Shown here one piece after another: positions 36,876 to 48,882 of a stretch of 64,000 bases of DNA. The first letter of the stretch is position 1. Every line of letters begins with the position of its first letter. The notes below the pieces were generated by a model. The model was not told the DNA's origin, did no database searches, and worked only from the letters and a program-made list of their open reading frames with translations. Location of the stretch: NCBI GenBank assembly GCA_932521035.1, contig OW051497.1, positions 186,001-250,000 of the forward strand. Reading direction: 5' to 3'. A program made the position numbers and the translations under genes. Origin of the DNA: Oscheius dolichura. Its lineage: Eukaryota; Nematoda; Chromadorea; Rhabditida; Rhabditidae.

Positions 36876-38618
36876 ATGCATCAGCCATCAGAAGTTGCCA
36901 ACCATAAGGAGGTCTTCATCCCACCGTTGAGTTCTCCTCCGCCACTTCGTGAGCCTTATATTCAGGCTAACTATGAAATGACTATGCACAATCCTTATTC
37001 TCATAGTGATTTTCAAAATATTCAAAGTAATATGGCGGTTGATATGCAGCTGGCTTATTTGAGTAAGTCTTTACTTCCTTTCTTATTGTGATGGTCCTCT
37101 AGGACTGTTTGAAGCTATTATTTGACGGGGAAAATGGTATTGTACAATCTACTTCTACCTTTCAGTAGCCATTAGTGAAATATAAATCGGAACCCTTTTC
37201 AATGAGACCCAATTGCATTTCTGACCTTCTGCTCCCTCCCTGCCTCAACAATCCCCGCTGTTCCTCCTAGCTATCCATCACTTGAAAAAAGTCCGACAAG
37301 CTGCCAGGCCCTTGAAGATTTGCAGTTTGAAGATCAAGCACATGGCTCCTGAACAAACCTAAAGTTTTTTGAGTACTGACGAATGGTCTGTGACAGCTAC
37401 ACTTGAGCTCTTAGCGATCGGTTGCAACCTAGAAGTGGTTCTGGAAATAGCATCGCGAGGTTTATTTGAACCAAAATTTTGCTTTTTCTTGCCATAGTCT
37501 AACTATTGTGGAAAACACCGAGGAGGTCAAGGTAAACCACAGCTTGCAAACAATTTTATCACGACAAATATTGTTTCCATGAATTTTTCTTGTCTGGTCT
37601 TGTTGCTGGAATGATCTTTCCGAAAGAACAATTGCTCGATAAGAAGTTGCAAGTTGGACAACTTGCAAGACCCTGTTTCAATGATAAGATTAACGCATCT
37701 TGCAGGCAGCGGCGCTATACAGCCAGGCGAGATCAAACACTTACATTTGATTTTAACATAAAGCTTGTCTTCCATTTGACAGTTTAAACCATACCTATTA
37801 TTCGACAAGCGAAGGACAAGCCAAACTTGATTTATCAGTGATATTTCTGACAAAGCGTGTCACTTCCGCCAAATGAAAAGGCGTCGACTGATCTCTATAA
37901 TAGTCATCAAAATTGGGAGTGTGATTTATTCATTTTAAGATCGTTTCGTCGCTGCTCCCCCTGAAGTAAATGGACAGAACGTTACTCTCCGAACTCAGCA
38001 GCAGAAAAGAAAACCACGGGTTCTTTTCACGCCTCAACAGGTATATTTCCTTTTCCTTTTTTTTTTGTCTTGTCTGCAATCTTTAAAGATGTTTTGCTAG
38101 TTCATAGAACAGTCAGAGGCTGTAACCGTTCGCAGCCGCGCGTTTTGGCAAAACTAGACTGATGCAATACTGTCGCGATATACTGCAATAGATGATCAGT
38201 AAAAGTCCGTCTTCAATCCATATGCCACGGTTGAAGGTTAAGGCACGCTTTCAAAAATCGACTAGAAGCCAAAGTCTTCGAAGAATCTATCTTGTTTAGG
38301 TAAATGAATTAGAAGAACGCTTCAAGAAGCAGCGATACGTGACAGCCGTCGAACGGGAAGAATTGGCGACGACGCTCGGACTCACTCCTACTCAGGTTAC
38401 TTCCAGACGTCGAGAAGAATAAGACATTGTTTCAGGTGAAGATATGGTTTCAAAATCGACGATATAAGTGCAAAAGACTGGCCCAAGACAGGACCTTGGC
38501 TCTGAGTCAGATCCCCTTCAACCCGGTCGGTCTTCATCAAATGTATATAATGTAATATTTACAGCTGTTCGCTCACAGCCTACCCTTTGGTTTCAACTTC
38601 ACCAACAATTCCTCATGA
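36876..38618 (+). CDS. NK-2 class homeodomain transcription factor
   Basis: Five exons (36876-37062, 37940-38040, 38300-38395, 38436-38542, 38579-38618) close in frame to 176 aa. Pro/Tyr-rich N-terminus ([13 protein letters not shown]), homeodomain at residues 85-144: [47 protein letters not shown]. Tyr at homeodomain position 54 (Y138) is the NK-2 hallmark that recognises CAAG-core sites. N51 and Q50 are present. Both homeodomain introns interrupt it (after residues 96 and 128). The tail is short. Nuclear regulator, relative of C. elegans NK-2 genes such as ceh-22/24/27 or fly vnd/tinman; which one is not decidable here. The start is 2 nt after an acceptor TTCTAG and 217 bp after the DEG/ENaC stop on the same strand. 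Intron 1 is long (877 bp) and could hold regulatory elements. Confidence 0.88.
37063..37939 (+). other. Long first intron of the NK-2 homeobox gene
   Basis: 877 bp versus the 31-60 bp usual in this window, so a candidate place for enhancers. It contains an inverted repeat TTGCAAGTTG/CAACTTGCAA with a 2-bp spacer around 37646-37667, which matches no factor I can name with confidence. Confidence 0.5.
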
Positions 38619-41578
38619 ATAGTATAATTAGAGATAAAAATATGTTCCGCATAAAGTTGAAAATGTCTATTCACGGCGGGACTCTTGATTCACTCAAAGT
38701 AACGCTGATCCTTGGTTCTTTCGGCCCCTCTCAGGACCTCTGAATCCTCCCTTTGGTCTTTTCCGCCGTCTGCCACCCACAGTTCCGTTGTAATGTTCCA
38801 AAAACAGTTTGCACGTATTCCCCACGTTGTGTTATTGTTTCCAATTCATTTAATCTGTGGACTTATTGCGTAAGGAATACAGTAATTCTTGGGAAACAGC
38901 TACAATCCTGCCCATTATTGCCAATTCCTTTGTTCCTTTTTTGCCGATCGCATTGTCCACGGGAGAAGTGCCCATATCCAGTACCAGCTGCCTTTCTTGG
39001 TCTTTGATAGCCAATATAGCAATACCAATGTTTTATTGCAGCCATTGTGTACTCTCCCCAACATAAGACCATCCTGACCTTTATGCTAGCCTTTCGCGCG
39101 CCGATCCCCCTGTTCAAATGGTTCATTGATTTTACTGCATCCGCTATGCCATCCGCTTTCCTTCCAAGCCACATTAGTCAATAATGTGAGCTTTTCCTTG
39201 GCTGTCTCCCGCTTCCTTCCCTTCAAAATGACAGGAATACGCCACGTGGGTTCTCATTGCGCAGGTTGCTGCTGGCTTTTTAAACCCGTTAACGAATCTT
39301 CAAGCCAGGTGTTCTTCTCCCTTTTCCTTCTCGAATTTCAACGGCTTTGGGTTGAAAATTTGAGGTTCAACTGAATCAATTCTCGAGATAAGAAGGGTGA
39401 ATTCTAATTATGTCTGCTAAAATTAGGATTAAATTTCCAGCAGCAATTAATTTCCTTCCGTTATTTTTAGAGCTTCTTTAAATCTAAAAGCCTACGTCAA
39501 AGCATAATGATACGACGGAATGCTACTTATCACACCCTCGCTTGCAAAGTGGCCATCCGCTGCGTTGACCTGATAATCGCTGAAGAGGCTACCGATGACA
39601 GCTTTTTTAGGGCTTTACATAAATGATAACAACGAAGTCCGATCACGTGATTCTAGATAAGTTCAGCTGTAGTCAAATGGCAAGAGAGGGTAGGAGATGG
39701 TTTCGACGAAAGCTAAACAACTAGCGTGACACTTGAAATCGGACCATGGGGTTGACGAACGCGCCTCTTCTTCCCGATTGTTTTGTTACGCAAACGGGGT
39801 CCAACGAAAACATCTCTGCACTTCCCGCTTCTCACGTTAGGTGTGTAACCACAGGTTGCCGCCTTTGAACTTAGGTCCACCTTTGAGTTACCGTACTTTT
39901 TCAAATCTTTTGATCTTCTGAGACAGGAAACTATGACGTGGTGCCACTTGAACCATGAAGGATGCATACTTATCAACTGACTGAGTTTAACTTCCCGTCT
40001 CCCGCGCTTTTTCTCAGGAACAAAGTAAACCAAAAAGCGAACAAAGGAATGTAACTCGAGGAGTCTTTTGTTACTCTTTCCAACAGTTGTTTCTAGAAGA
40101 AAAAAAAGGACAAAAAATGCTCTTTATTGCTATCATGAGAATTCACAGCCGCCGACAGCTAACGGTGACGTGGCAATTCGATGAACAACTTTTGATATTA
40201 TTCCTTGTCTTCTTTCCGTTCTTGTGCTTTGTACTTTCATTATTTCAAAATTTCCCGTAGTGGAGGGTATAAAAGGGCCGAGCGTAGAAGCGGGCTGCTC
40301 CCTCGTCCCGTACCAGCTGGTTCAAGCGTTCCCCATGCGTAGCCATTTCCCTTTGGTCTCACGTGACCTTAGGGTTATTTCAACCACCCAGAACCAGACA
40401 TTCTTTCCAAATTTAGCACACATCAACCGGTATAAAGACCCATTTCTGTCTCTCCTAACAGCAACTCCTCCATCAACCATTTTGTTTTCTGCAAATAATG
40501 TGTCCATGAAATTCAATCAGATTACATTTGGAGAGATCATAACCAGCTAGAGGAAAAATCCACCTTGCAGATGTTTATGAACCTTTGATAGAAAGAATAA
40601 ATGGGCGTTAATTGTTCCTATCGCCTTGCACTAACTTTTTGTCCTGTTCCAAGGTTCTTTTCCGCGATAAGAGCACGAACTTACTGTAATACAGTATCTG
40701 CTTGAAAACTGTCAAACAATTCTTGTTATTCTCCTTTTGTTTTCCTTGCCCTTTAAGTTTTTTTTCCATTAAAATTATCAGCTGTACTTGGTTTGTCCTT
40801 TCCCGAAAAAAAAATTACTTCTATATAAGGGAAGCGAAATCCGACTGGTTCACGAGAGCAGCTTGATCATTCCCAAATATTTTTCAGCTTTGGGCGCACT
40901 CTCCCTCCTCTTGCAAATATGCTTGCTTACTAGACTTGAAAAACAACAACTGAGCTGGCCGCTTGCCCCTCTCTATCGCTGCCCCAACCCTTAAAAGTAG
41001 CTAATGACAAGTGGCGGGACAACAACTGACGCAGAGATGACATCATCCAGGTAGTCGCGTGGAGCGGCGCCTCGCGCTCTCTCTCTCACATGAGATATCC
41101 ATCGGCACCTCTTGCATCACTCTGATGGTACGGGGTGAAGGGGCGGGGCTACAGCTGGCCACTCTGTCTTCCCATGTAGCAGCAGCAAGACGCTCAGCGC
41201 TCTCACTCGCCGCTCTTTCGTAAGCTGACCCCGCCGGGGGTTGTGATTGTCGCTCTCTCTCTCTCTCTCTCGTCTCTCTCCACGTTGCCCTTGTTTTTAT
41301 TGCCGTCTTTCGTTGATATGTGTTCACTTTATCAAGGAGTTAGGGGTCGGGGGGATCCTCAGGCTCCAGCGGCTCAGTCTGAGAGCTGCCAGCCATAGGT
41401 ATTTACCGTTTCTTCCTCTTGGCTCTCCGCTCTCTTTAAACTCAACTCCACGCCTGGCCCACTCTTGTTTTCCCGCTGTTTGCACTGATCCAACTACTCC
41501 ACGTGGGCTCCATCTCGTCATTTTTTCTCGTCGCGTTCGGTTCCAACCTTTTCTAACTTACAGTTTTCAGCAAGCACA
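38619..41578. other. Intergenic, 3 kb, upstream of BCAT
   Basis: No gene supported. A good TATA-like GGTATAAAAGGGCC is at about 40266-40280 but no coding exon follows nearby. A (CT)n microsatellite is at 41253-41270. An acceptor CAGTTTTCAG ends at 41570, 8 nt before the BCAT ATG. Confidence 0.45.
41253..41270 (+). repeat. (CT)9 microsatellite
   Basis: Perfect CT dinucleotide run about 300 bp upstream of the BCAT start, followed by an interrupted CT-rich stretch. Could be a pyrimidine-rich promoter element or 5' splice-polypyrimidine sequence. Confidence 0.7.
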
Positions 41579-43783
41579 ATGAACTCCCTCAATACAGTAC
41601 TCAAAGCGACCAAGAAGACGGCAATCATTGCCCCACGGCTTCTTGCCACCCAAGCTCCGGATAACAAGATTCTTCCCAAACCTTCTGGAGATCCTTCAAA
41701 GACGTTCTACGTACGTTTTCCTATATTAATAGCCGCTGGAACAACCTAACCGTGCGAAAAAGTCTCCCGCTCATAAAAATGACCACCAGGAACCAGTTCC
41801 TATCTAAGAGAGATCATGGAAACCAGCTAGCCCTCCAGGAATGACAAAGCCTTTTTCAGTTTAAAGACCTGAAGGTTACTCGTGCTACCGGCAACGAGCT
41901 GCACTCCAAACCAAAGAAGGACGATCTTCTCAAATTCGGCCACAACTACTCCGACCACATGGCTTTCGCCGACTGGAGCGAAAGCAACGGCTGGACTGTT
42001 CCCGAGATCACTCCCTTGAGGAACTTCAGCATGCATCCCGGAGCTAAGGTGATTGACATTCGATTCATTCCTTATCATTTTATTATTATGTTATCGCGCT
42101 TTTATTTTACTGCGATCTCGATCCCCGCATTACATTACTCGGAAAAACAATAGGTAGACGAGGCTCGCTTTTGCTCAATGGGAAAAAGTGACAGCCGGTT
42201 GCGTGACGCTTCGACCTCAGAGGAACACGTGGCGTCCAGGGGGCAGCTGCCGTTGAGAGGTCGGGAATTCGAAGATTAAACTCATCCCGGAGTTTTAAAG
42301 ATTTTTGCAGAGGGGCCGCCGAATAACAACATTACCGTTTATCATTACAGGTTCTACACTACGCCAGTGAGCTTTTCGAAGGAATGAAGGCCTACAGAGG
42401 AGTGGACAACAAGATCCGTCTCTTCCGTCCTGAGATGAACATGGCCAGGATGCGCAAGACTGCCCGCCGTGCGGCTCTTCCTGTAAGTGAAGACATCTAA
42501 TTAGACCTAAAGCCTTCAAGGCACCTCTAAAAAGCCTTTAGAGCTAATTGAATTGCTTTGTTTTTAGGACTTCGATGGGGAGGAGTTGATTAAAGTCATC
42601 ACCGAGATGATCACCATCGACCAAGAATGGGTACCGTATTCCTCTACCAGTTCTCTCTACGTCCGTCCTACTTTAATAGGAACTGATGTGAGATTTTCTT
42701 TTTCAACAGGAAGGAATCCAATCTTTTAGCCTACTCTCGGTGTTGCCTATGCCAAGGAAGCCAAGATCTTTGTGCTCACCGGACCTGTCGGGCAATATTA
42801 TGCTACCGGCTTCCAGCCCATCACCCTCCTCGCCGATCCTAGATTCGTTCGTGCTTCTCCTGGAGGAGTCGGAGCCTACAAGATGGGCTGGTAAGTTCTC
42901 TTTTCCTTCCTTGAATAACAGACCCCATGGTCTCACGTTTTGTTACACACGTGTGATAATTGATACCAAAAGTCAATTCTAGTGATAAGGAAAACGCCTT
43001 TAAAAATGATTGCCTGTTCCGCGGTTAATCGTATTTCTTTAGCAATTATGCCCCTACGATCAATGTTGGAAAAGAAGCTGCTGCTAAGAACTGCCAACAG
43101 GTTCTCTGGCTCTATGGAGATGACCAGCAGATTACCGAAGTCGGAACCATGAACATCTTCGTCTTTTGGAGAAACGAAAACAACGGTACGTACCCCCACG
43201 CCTGCAAGTCCACTTTGCGGACTATATCTCAGAAAAAAACTGGGCAATAAATAAAGCCCCTCTCTGCGCTCGCCTCTATGACGTTTCTAGACCAGCCGGC
43301 CTTTTGCCAACTGACGCGTGAGATCAAGAGACTTGGCCATTACTTATGCTGTATACAATTCTATATTTTCAGAACTGGAACTGGCTACTCCTCCTCTCGA
43401 CAGCGGATTAATCCTCCCCGGAGTCACCAGAGACTCCCTGATCGAGATGGGCACGGAATGGAGCGAGTTCAAAGTCACCGAGCGAAAAATAACAATGGAG
43501 GACATCAAGACGGCCCTTAAGGAGAAGCGGCTTCTCGAGATCTTCGGATCTGGTACCGCCTGTGTTGTTTCTCCCGTGGAGAAGATCCTCTTCATCAATG
43601 TGAGTCTCTCCTTCCTTCGTTCATTATTAAACTCTACTTTTTCAGAAAGGCAAAGAGGAAATGCTTGAGATCCCCACCATGGCCAACAAGCCCAACCTGA
43701 TGCAGCGATTCTATGAAGGCATCAGCGACATCCAGTACGGTCGAGTGGAACACCCCACCTGGGTACGGGAAGTTCCCATATAA
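41579..43783 (+). CDS. bcat-1: Branched-chain amino acid aminotransferase, probably mitochondrial
   Basis: PLP-dependent fold-IV transaminase interconverting Leu/Ile/Val and their keto acids with 2-oxoglutarate. Eight exons (41579-41710, 41860-42048, 42351-42482, 42568-42687, 42730-42890, 43043-43185, 43373-43599, 43646-43783) close in frame to 413 aa, matching eukaryotic BCATs. N-terminal [20 protein letters not shown] is basic and amphipathic, a likely mitochondrial presequence. Visible: [53 protein letters not shown], catalytic Lys242 in [55 protein letters not shown]. All active-site features are present. An acceptor is 8 nt before the ATG. AATAAA at 44183-44188, implying a 400-nt 3'UTR. 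Confidence 0.96.
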
Positions 43784-45881
43784 TTTCTCTCTAAACATTT
43801 TTACCCCCTGCTAGTTCGAAGCCTAGCTACATTTTCTTTCTTTAACACGGGCACTTTAGTGCTATTACTCCCCTAATACTTGTTGTCATAATGTTATCCC
43901 GCTGGCGGAAATCTTAGTTAATTCCTTAGAGAGAGAGAGAGTGCTCTTTCATGTTTCTTCAGTATTATTTTCTGAGAAACGGTATTGATCCTCTACAAAA
44001 CGATAAGAAAAGAATTGTGCCGTATACAGAGAGATGATTGACTTACATACCCCGGTATATTTTTAAACAGAAAAAGGTCCTACATGACAGAAAAAAATTC
44101 CATATTATTGTTACCATATACTTGTATCTAGTTATTCCATATGCTTATTTTCTAGGCACCGTCTATATATATTTTATATGCCAATAAAAGTTGACAAAAA
44201 CTTTATTTTTCTCCTCTTTTTATCGGGAAGGGGGAAAGCAGACAGTAATTTTGACAGTGTTTGTGCTTTGTCACGTCCCAGCGTGGGCAAGATAGATCGC
44301 ACATGTCGGCAAAAGTAACTTTTTCGGGAGATGACGAATGAAGAACCAAGTTTATTTTCAACTTTCTTGTTTTTTTCACAACGAAAATAATATCGACGGC
44401 GTTCGCAGTCAGAAAACATATTTTGCGATTAAGGAGATCAACTATTCACCTCGTAACGTTCCCCTGCTACAGCAAGGAGTGAGAAAGAAGGGATTGTTTT
44501 CTGGTTAGATAACAATTCCCGGCGATTGCCCTATTCTGGACCTTGTTTGTTTGTTTTGATCTCTGGAGCTTCTGGAAGGAACGTGAGACCTGTCTGTTTT
44601 CAGGAGAAGACCTGGGTCAGGACTAGAGGGAGAGACTGTTCAGAAACTAACAAAGCATGGCCTGGCACCAGTTTAAACTACAAACTCCACTCTTAGATCA
44701 AGAATAGATCATCTTTTCCAAATGTTCAATTTAACTTTAACACTGACCCTCCTTCGAGTGCTGACAAAGAGTGCTGACCGGACAGAAACTGATGAAATTC
44801 TGATGACGGCCAAAATCATCTTACCTCACCCTCTTATTATTTGGAGTCCTCCTGTTTTGAGTACACGCATACCTAGAGGTTATTTTGACTCGAGAGAGAA
44901 CAATCTCTCCACGTGGGTGAAGAAAAATTTGTTTTCAATGCAGGAACAGCTACTTGTTTTCTCCCTGAGGTTGGTGTAAAAGTGATAAGTAATCATTGAT
45001 CTATGCCATCAAATTCCCAAGAAGAGATCCGTATATTTGCTCAGCTACTCTCTTGAACAGTTCGGCAGATTGACGTAAGCCTGTCAATCATATGGTTGGT
45101 CGGGTTAGTCCTTTAACTTCCGAACATCAGCCCATATCTTCCTTCTTCTATCTGTTAATTGCCACGTGACAATTAAGACAACAACACCGACCACCCACGT
45201 GTCTAGGACAGATGCATACGTGTAGGCGAAAGCAACCGTGACGTATTACGTCCAATGAGGGTGCATATCATTTATTCCAAGATTATCGTTGTGGAATCAT
45301 ACTGTCTTCATTTAACCGGGGGAAAGGGGGCGTTTGGTGGGGAAGAGAGATCGTGAAGGATGTATGACATCGGGCGAGAGAAAACGGTACATCGTTGTGT
45401 ATCACTAGTGGTGCAAACCGGGAGTCACAGTAGTGTCTGGAGCAGGAGGTTGAGATGAGAACGGGTTACGATTGCTGAAAAGTACCGTATACCTTCGGTT
45501 AATAGAAGCAGAACAGAAAAACTTAGATGAACGGAGCTTTGTGGTCTTCAACGGAGAATAAGTGTCGGCACATGCAAAATAAAGAATCTCCGTTCATCCC
45601 GGTGTGTACAATGTGCAAAAGACAAGCCACAAATTGCGAAAGAGCGTATAGAATAGGAGAAGAGATAGAAGAGCGGGTCAAGTAAGCTATTTCTTTTGTT
45701 ATGGCGTTGTGGGACAAGGACAGTACTATATATTGGCTTATGTTCGAAATTAGAGAAATAAAAAGTGTGTTCGGGTGGAAATGTGAAGCCGTGCGCTTAC
45801 CCACAAAGCATTGCGTATTATTCCTCAACACTGAAATGTTTTAAATTAAACAGACTCTGCTCTTTTCGGGGGAGGGAGAGA
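43784..45881. other. Intergenic between convergent BCAT and Kv channel genes
   Basis: Holds the BCAT 3'UTR with AATAAA at 44183-44188, and the 3'UTR of the minus-strand Kv gene, which stops at 45884-45882. The short open stretch at 44722-44979 shows no domain. No gene supported. Confidence 0.5.
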
Positions 45882-48800
45882 CTAGTCCTTGTGGAGATGG
45901 GTTTCCTCGATCCTGTATATAAGATCGTTATTCTGGATATCTAGAGCGGATTCTAGCAAACTACTAGGGCGGCCAAAACTAAAGCCAATCTTGATGCAAA
46001 CCCACTTTCCAGACACCTTCATGAAGTTGTCCACGATGATGGTAATGGGCAGGGCGAGTACTAAAACCCCACTGATGATAGCACCGCTAGCGATGAGTTT
46101 CCCCGCTGAAAATAGAGTTCAACCTTGATTTGAGGATATCTCTTACGGATTGTGACAGGCACGTAGTCACCATATCCTACTGTAGTCATTGTCACGATTG
46201 CCCTTTAACATTCCGATTAATTTTCTTTATTTTCTTTTACTTACCACCAAAACGCTGCAGGAATTGAAGTGAAGGGTGTGTCCTTCTCGTCCTTTTCAAC
46301 GAAATACAGTAACGTTGAAAAGAACACGACTCCCGTTGTAAGTACCTATATGTTTTACTGTTTATCCACTTTAGAAGTTGTCTCACCATGCCCATCATTC
46401 CAAGTTGCCGGGCGGAGCTTTTAAGTGTTAGGGCGAAGGTACGCATTCCTGAAGAGTAGCGACCAAGTTTTAGGATTCGGACTACACGCAATACACGAAG
46501 GACTCGAACCACCAGAAGGGCGCCTAGATCATTCTTTTAAAATTTAAAGAAAGGATACAGTACCCTTGATGTCACTGAGACTAGCAACATCGACGCCAAA
46601 CATGGCCAGTCCCATTTCCAAATAGAAGGGGACGATGGCGATCATATCGACCACATTCATGATCCCAACCAAGAATTGGATCCTGCAATAAGACTGTTTC
46701 ATTCCCTCACTTCCGGCTACAAAAACCAATGGTTCCATGACGTCAAACGTCTTGAGTCGGTCAATTTTGTTTTGGCACGTTATCACCCCCAAGGCACCCA
46801 AAAATAGCCGAAGCGTGGGTGAAGCAAGCACACCGCCATGTGACAAAACTGTCTACTGAAGAAGTCTATTTGCTCAGATTCGGTGATGACGCAGAAAATC
46901 GGGCAATAGATCAAAGCTTGGAAGCGCAATGGAACACTTGTCTCGTGTTTGTCAGGGAACTTCTGACGAGGGGGATTGATCGGGATCAGGTCAGTCAGTT
47001 TTCCAAGAATAACCAGGCGGAGGTAACTTGCCTGTTGGGGGTCACTGACAGTCGGAGAGCAAACTCCAAGGTGAACCAAATAATACAGATAGTCTCAATT
47101 ATCCCAAAGACTGGATGAGGCTCCCAGATGACTTCCTCGTCTAGCACTGAAAGATATACAATAACCATGTTGATTTCTTTAATTTAAGTCATCTTCAAGC
47201 CAAAAATTGCTCGTGGTTCATCAAAGATTGCAGATAAAAGCCCCATAAAGGCGTTTTAAATGTCCTTAAAGTTTTTACTGATATTTTCGACCGGTTGACG
47301 ACACACAAACAATTCTGGAGCAAGATGAGTTAATTATTAGAGGGGGATGGTTTTAGATCCAATTTCAGACCAAACGTTAGCTCGTTATTGTTTGCAACGA
47401 ACTTAAAACGTCACAAAAGCCTTACGGCAAAATAAGCGATAAATAAAGACCTGTATATTCTCTTGGAGGTTCCTCTGAAAGTTTAAACTTTACTGTAACT
47501 TGCTCTTTTTCTTTGTTATAAAAAGGAAGTAAAACAAACCTGCGGTAACATTCATGACCCGTACAGCCTTATTACCTTTCTTCACAATAGGAACCTGAAT
47601 ATGTTGATAATCCCCAGGTTAGGATTAGAACAACCTGTAATTCGTGGATGGACCCCAATACTAGACCAATAACCGAAATAAGAACAAAAGATATGCTGCC
47701 AAAAGTGAACAAAGTCGAGGGAAGAGAACCGTCCCCTTCACAAAACGCGTGTATTCGGGCCCTCATGGAGCGATCCTTCATATCCATCTGCTGACTCTTT
47801 TTGTGTGCCAGCTCCTCCATCGACTCGCTTCTGAAACATTACTGTTGACTTTAATTGTTTCATCATCTACAGGTAATATTTTTAAAGGTCAAATGCGACG
47901 CGTTAGACGGAAGAAAACGGGGAAGTTTGCGCGCAGGGAAGAAACATGCACTAAATATTTTGGGGGGAAGATATCACAACAGGAAATAGGGATGATGTCT
48001 CTCTCTCGCCAAACAAAACTTACCGTAATTTTGGCGCCGTTAGCCTGAACAGAAAGAAAGCTTGCAATGGTTCAAAAGACTTGACGATACTTACATTTGA
48101 GCGTAGGATCTCCAGCAGCACATGGACATCATCTGATGGGAGACTCTCCAAAAGTCCAGTTCATTTTGAAATTCTTGAGGACAGATATCCAGCGGGCGAT
48201 GAAGTTGACCAGTAGCGTAGTATTTATAAATCGCATCGAAGAGTATTGGCGACCGTTCGAAGAAGTATTCCTGGGTTTGCTGAAAGACCAGAAGATTTTG
48301 GGGCTTGTTCCCGATTTCAAGAACTTTTGAACCCCCAAAAAGCAAAACATGGCCCTCTCGGTGTTGAAAGAAACTACTCCCTGCTCTTGTTCTAACTTGC
48401 AAACTGCCAGCACCCTGTTAGAAAATTCTATTGGGTTCATCCGCACTCTTTGCGGAAAACAAGGCGATTAATTCCTAGTTAAGGCCGTCTTTGTCCCAAA
48501 CTTACAGCTAAATAAGCGTCACAGGTGGCGATCCGTCTTTCTTGGTCGAATTGGGCAAATTGCACAATTTTCTCGTTCTCTGAACGCGAGAAGATGCTAA
48601 CAATTCGAATTCGGAAGCTCATTCCACCGACGTTTAGAAGGAGAACTTCATCTCCTGTTCCTAAAAGGGAATGTTCTCTGGGACCTGGATGTGGCTACCT
48701 GAGACCCAGTCCTTATTCGGTTCTGGATTCTCTATCCTGGCGTCGTTACCGTGTCGAGGATGATGCTGAAGATAATTTGTCCGGTAGAGATGGAGACCAA

Positions 48801-48882
48801 CCTCATCGCCATGTGGACCATGTGAATTTCCATGTAGATGATTATTGTTCGGGTTACCTTTCCGAGTGCTCGGAATGACCAT
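45882..48882 (-). CDS. Voltage-gated potassium channel subunit (Kv family, silent-subunit-like S6)
   Basis: Twelve exons (48882-48750, 48684-48506, 48279-48095, 48044-48024, 47830-47635, 47594-47540, 47146-47032, 46682-46564, 46523-46387, 46345-46245, 46202-46147, 46105-45882) close in frame to 506 aa. His/Asn-rich N-terminus; T1 tetramerisation domain ([40 protein letters not shown]); S1 near [18 protein letters not shown]2 [16 protein letters not shown]3 [15 protein letters not shown]4 [17 protein letters not shown] with Arg every third residue; S5; pore TVGYGD (421-426); S6 [20 protein letters not shown]+-selective by filter. S6 has PIT where conducting Kv channels usually have PVP/PIP. 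An alternative acceptor at 48415 would insert 45 residues in T1; the shorter form gives normal T1 length. Intron 47031-46683 needs a GC donor. An acceptor lies 13 nt upstream of the ATG. The N-terminal exon is the least certain. Confidence 0.88.

Noticed and set aside
40266-40280. TATA-box promoter (GGTATAAAAGGGCC)
   Set aside because: No coding exon or transcript-like structure follows; BCAT starts 1.3 kb away with its own acceptor next to the ATG.
48280-48414. 45-residue insertion in the Kv T1 domain
   Set aside because: The segment can be spliced out cleanly (GCT/GTAAG donor at 48505 to CTTTCAG acceptor at 48280, phase 0), giving a normal T1 length; kept only as an alternative.
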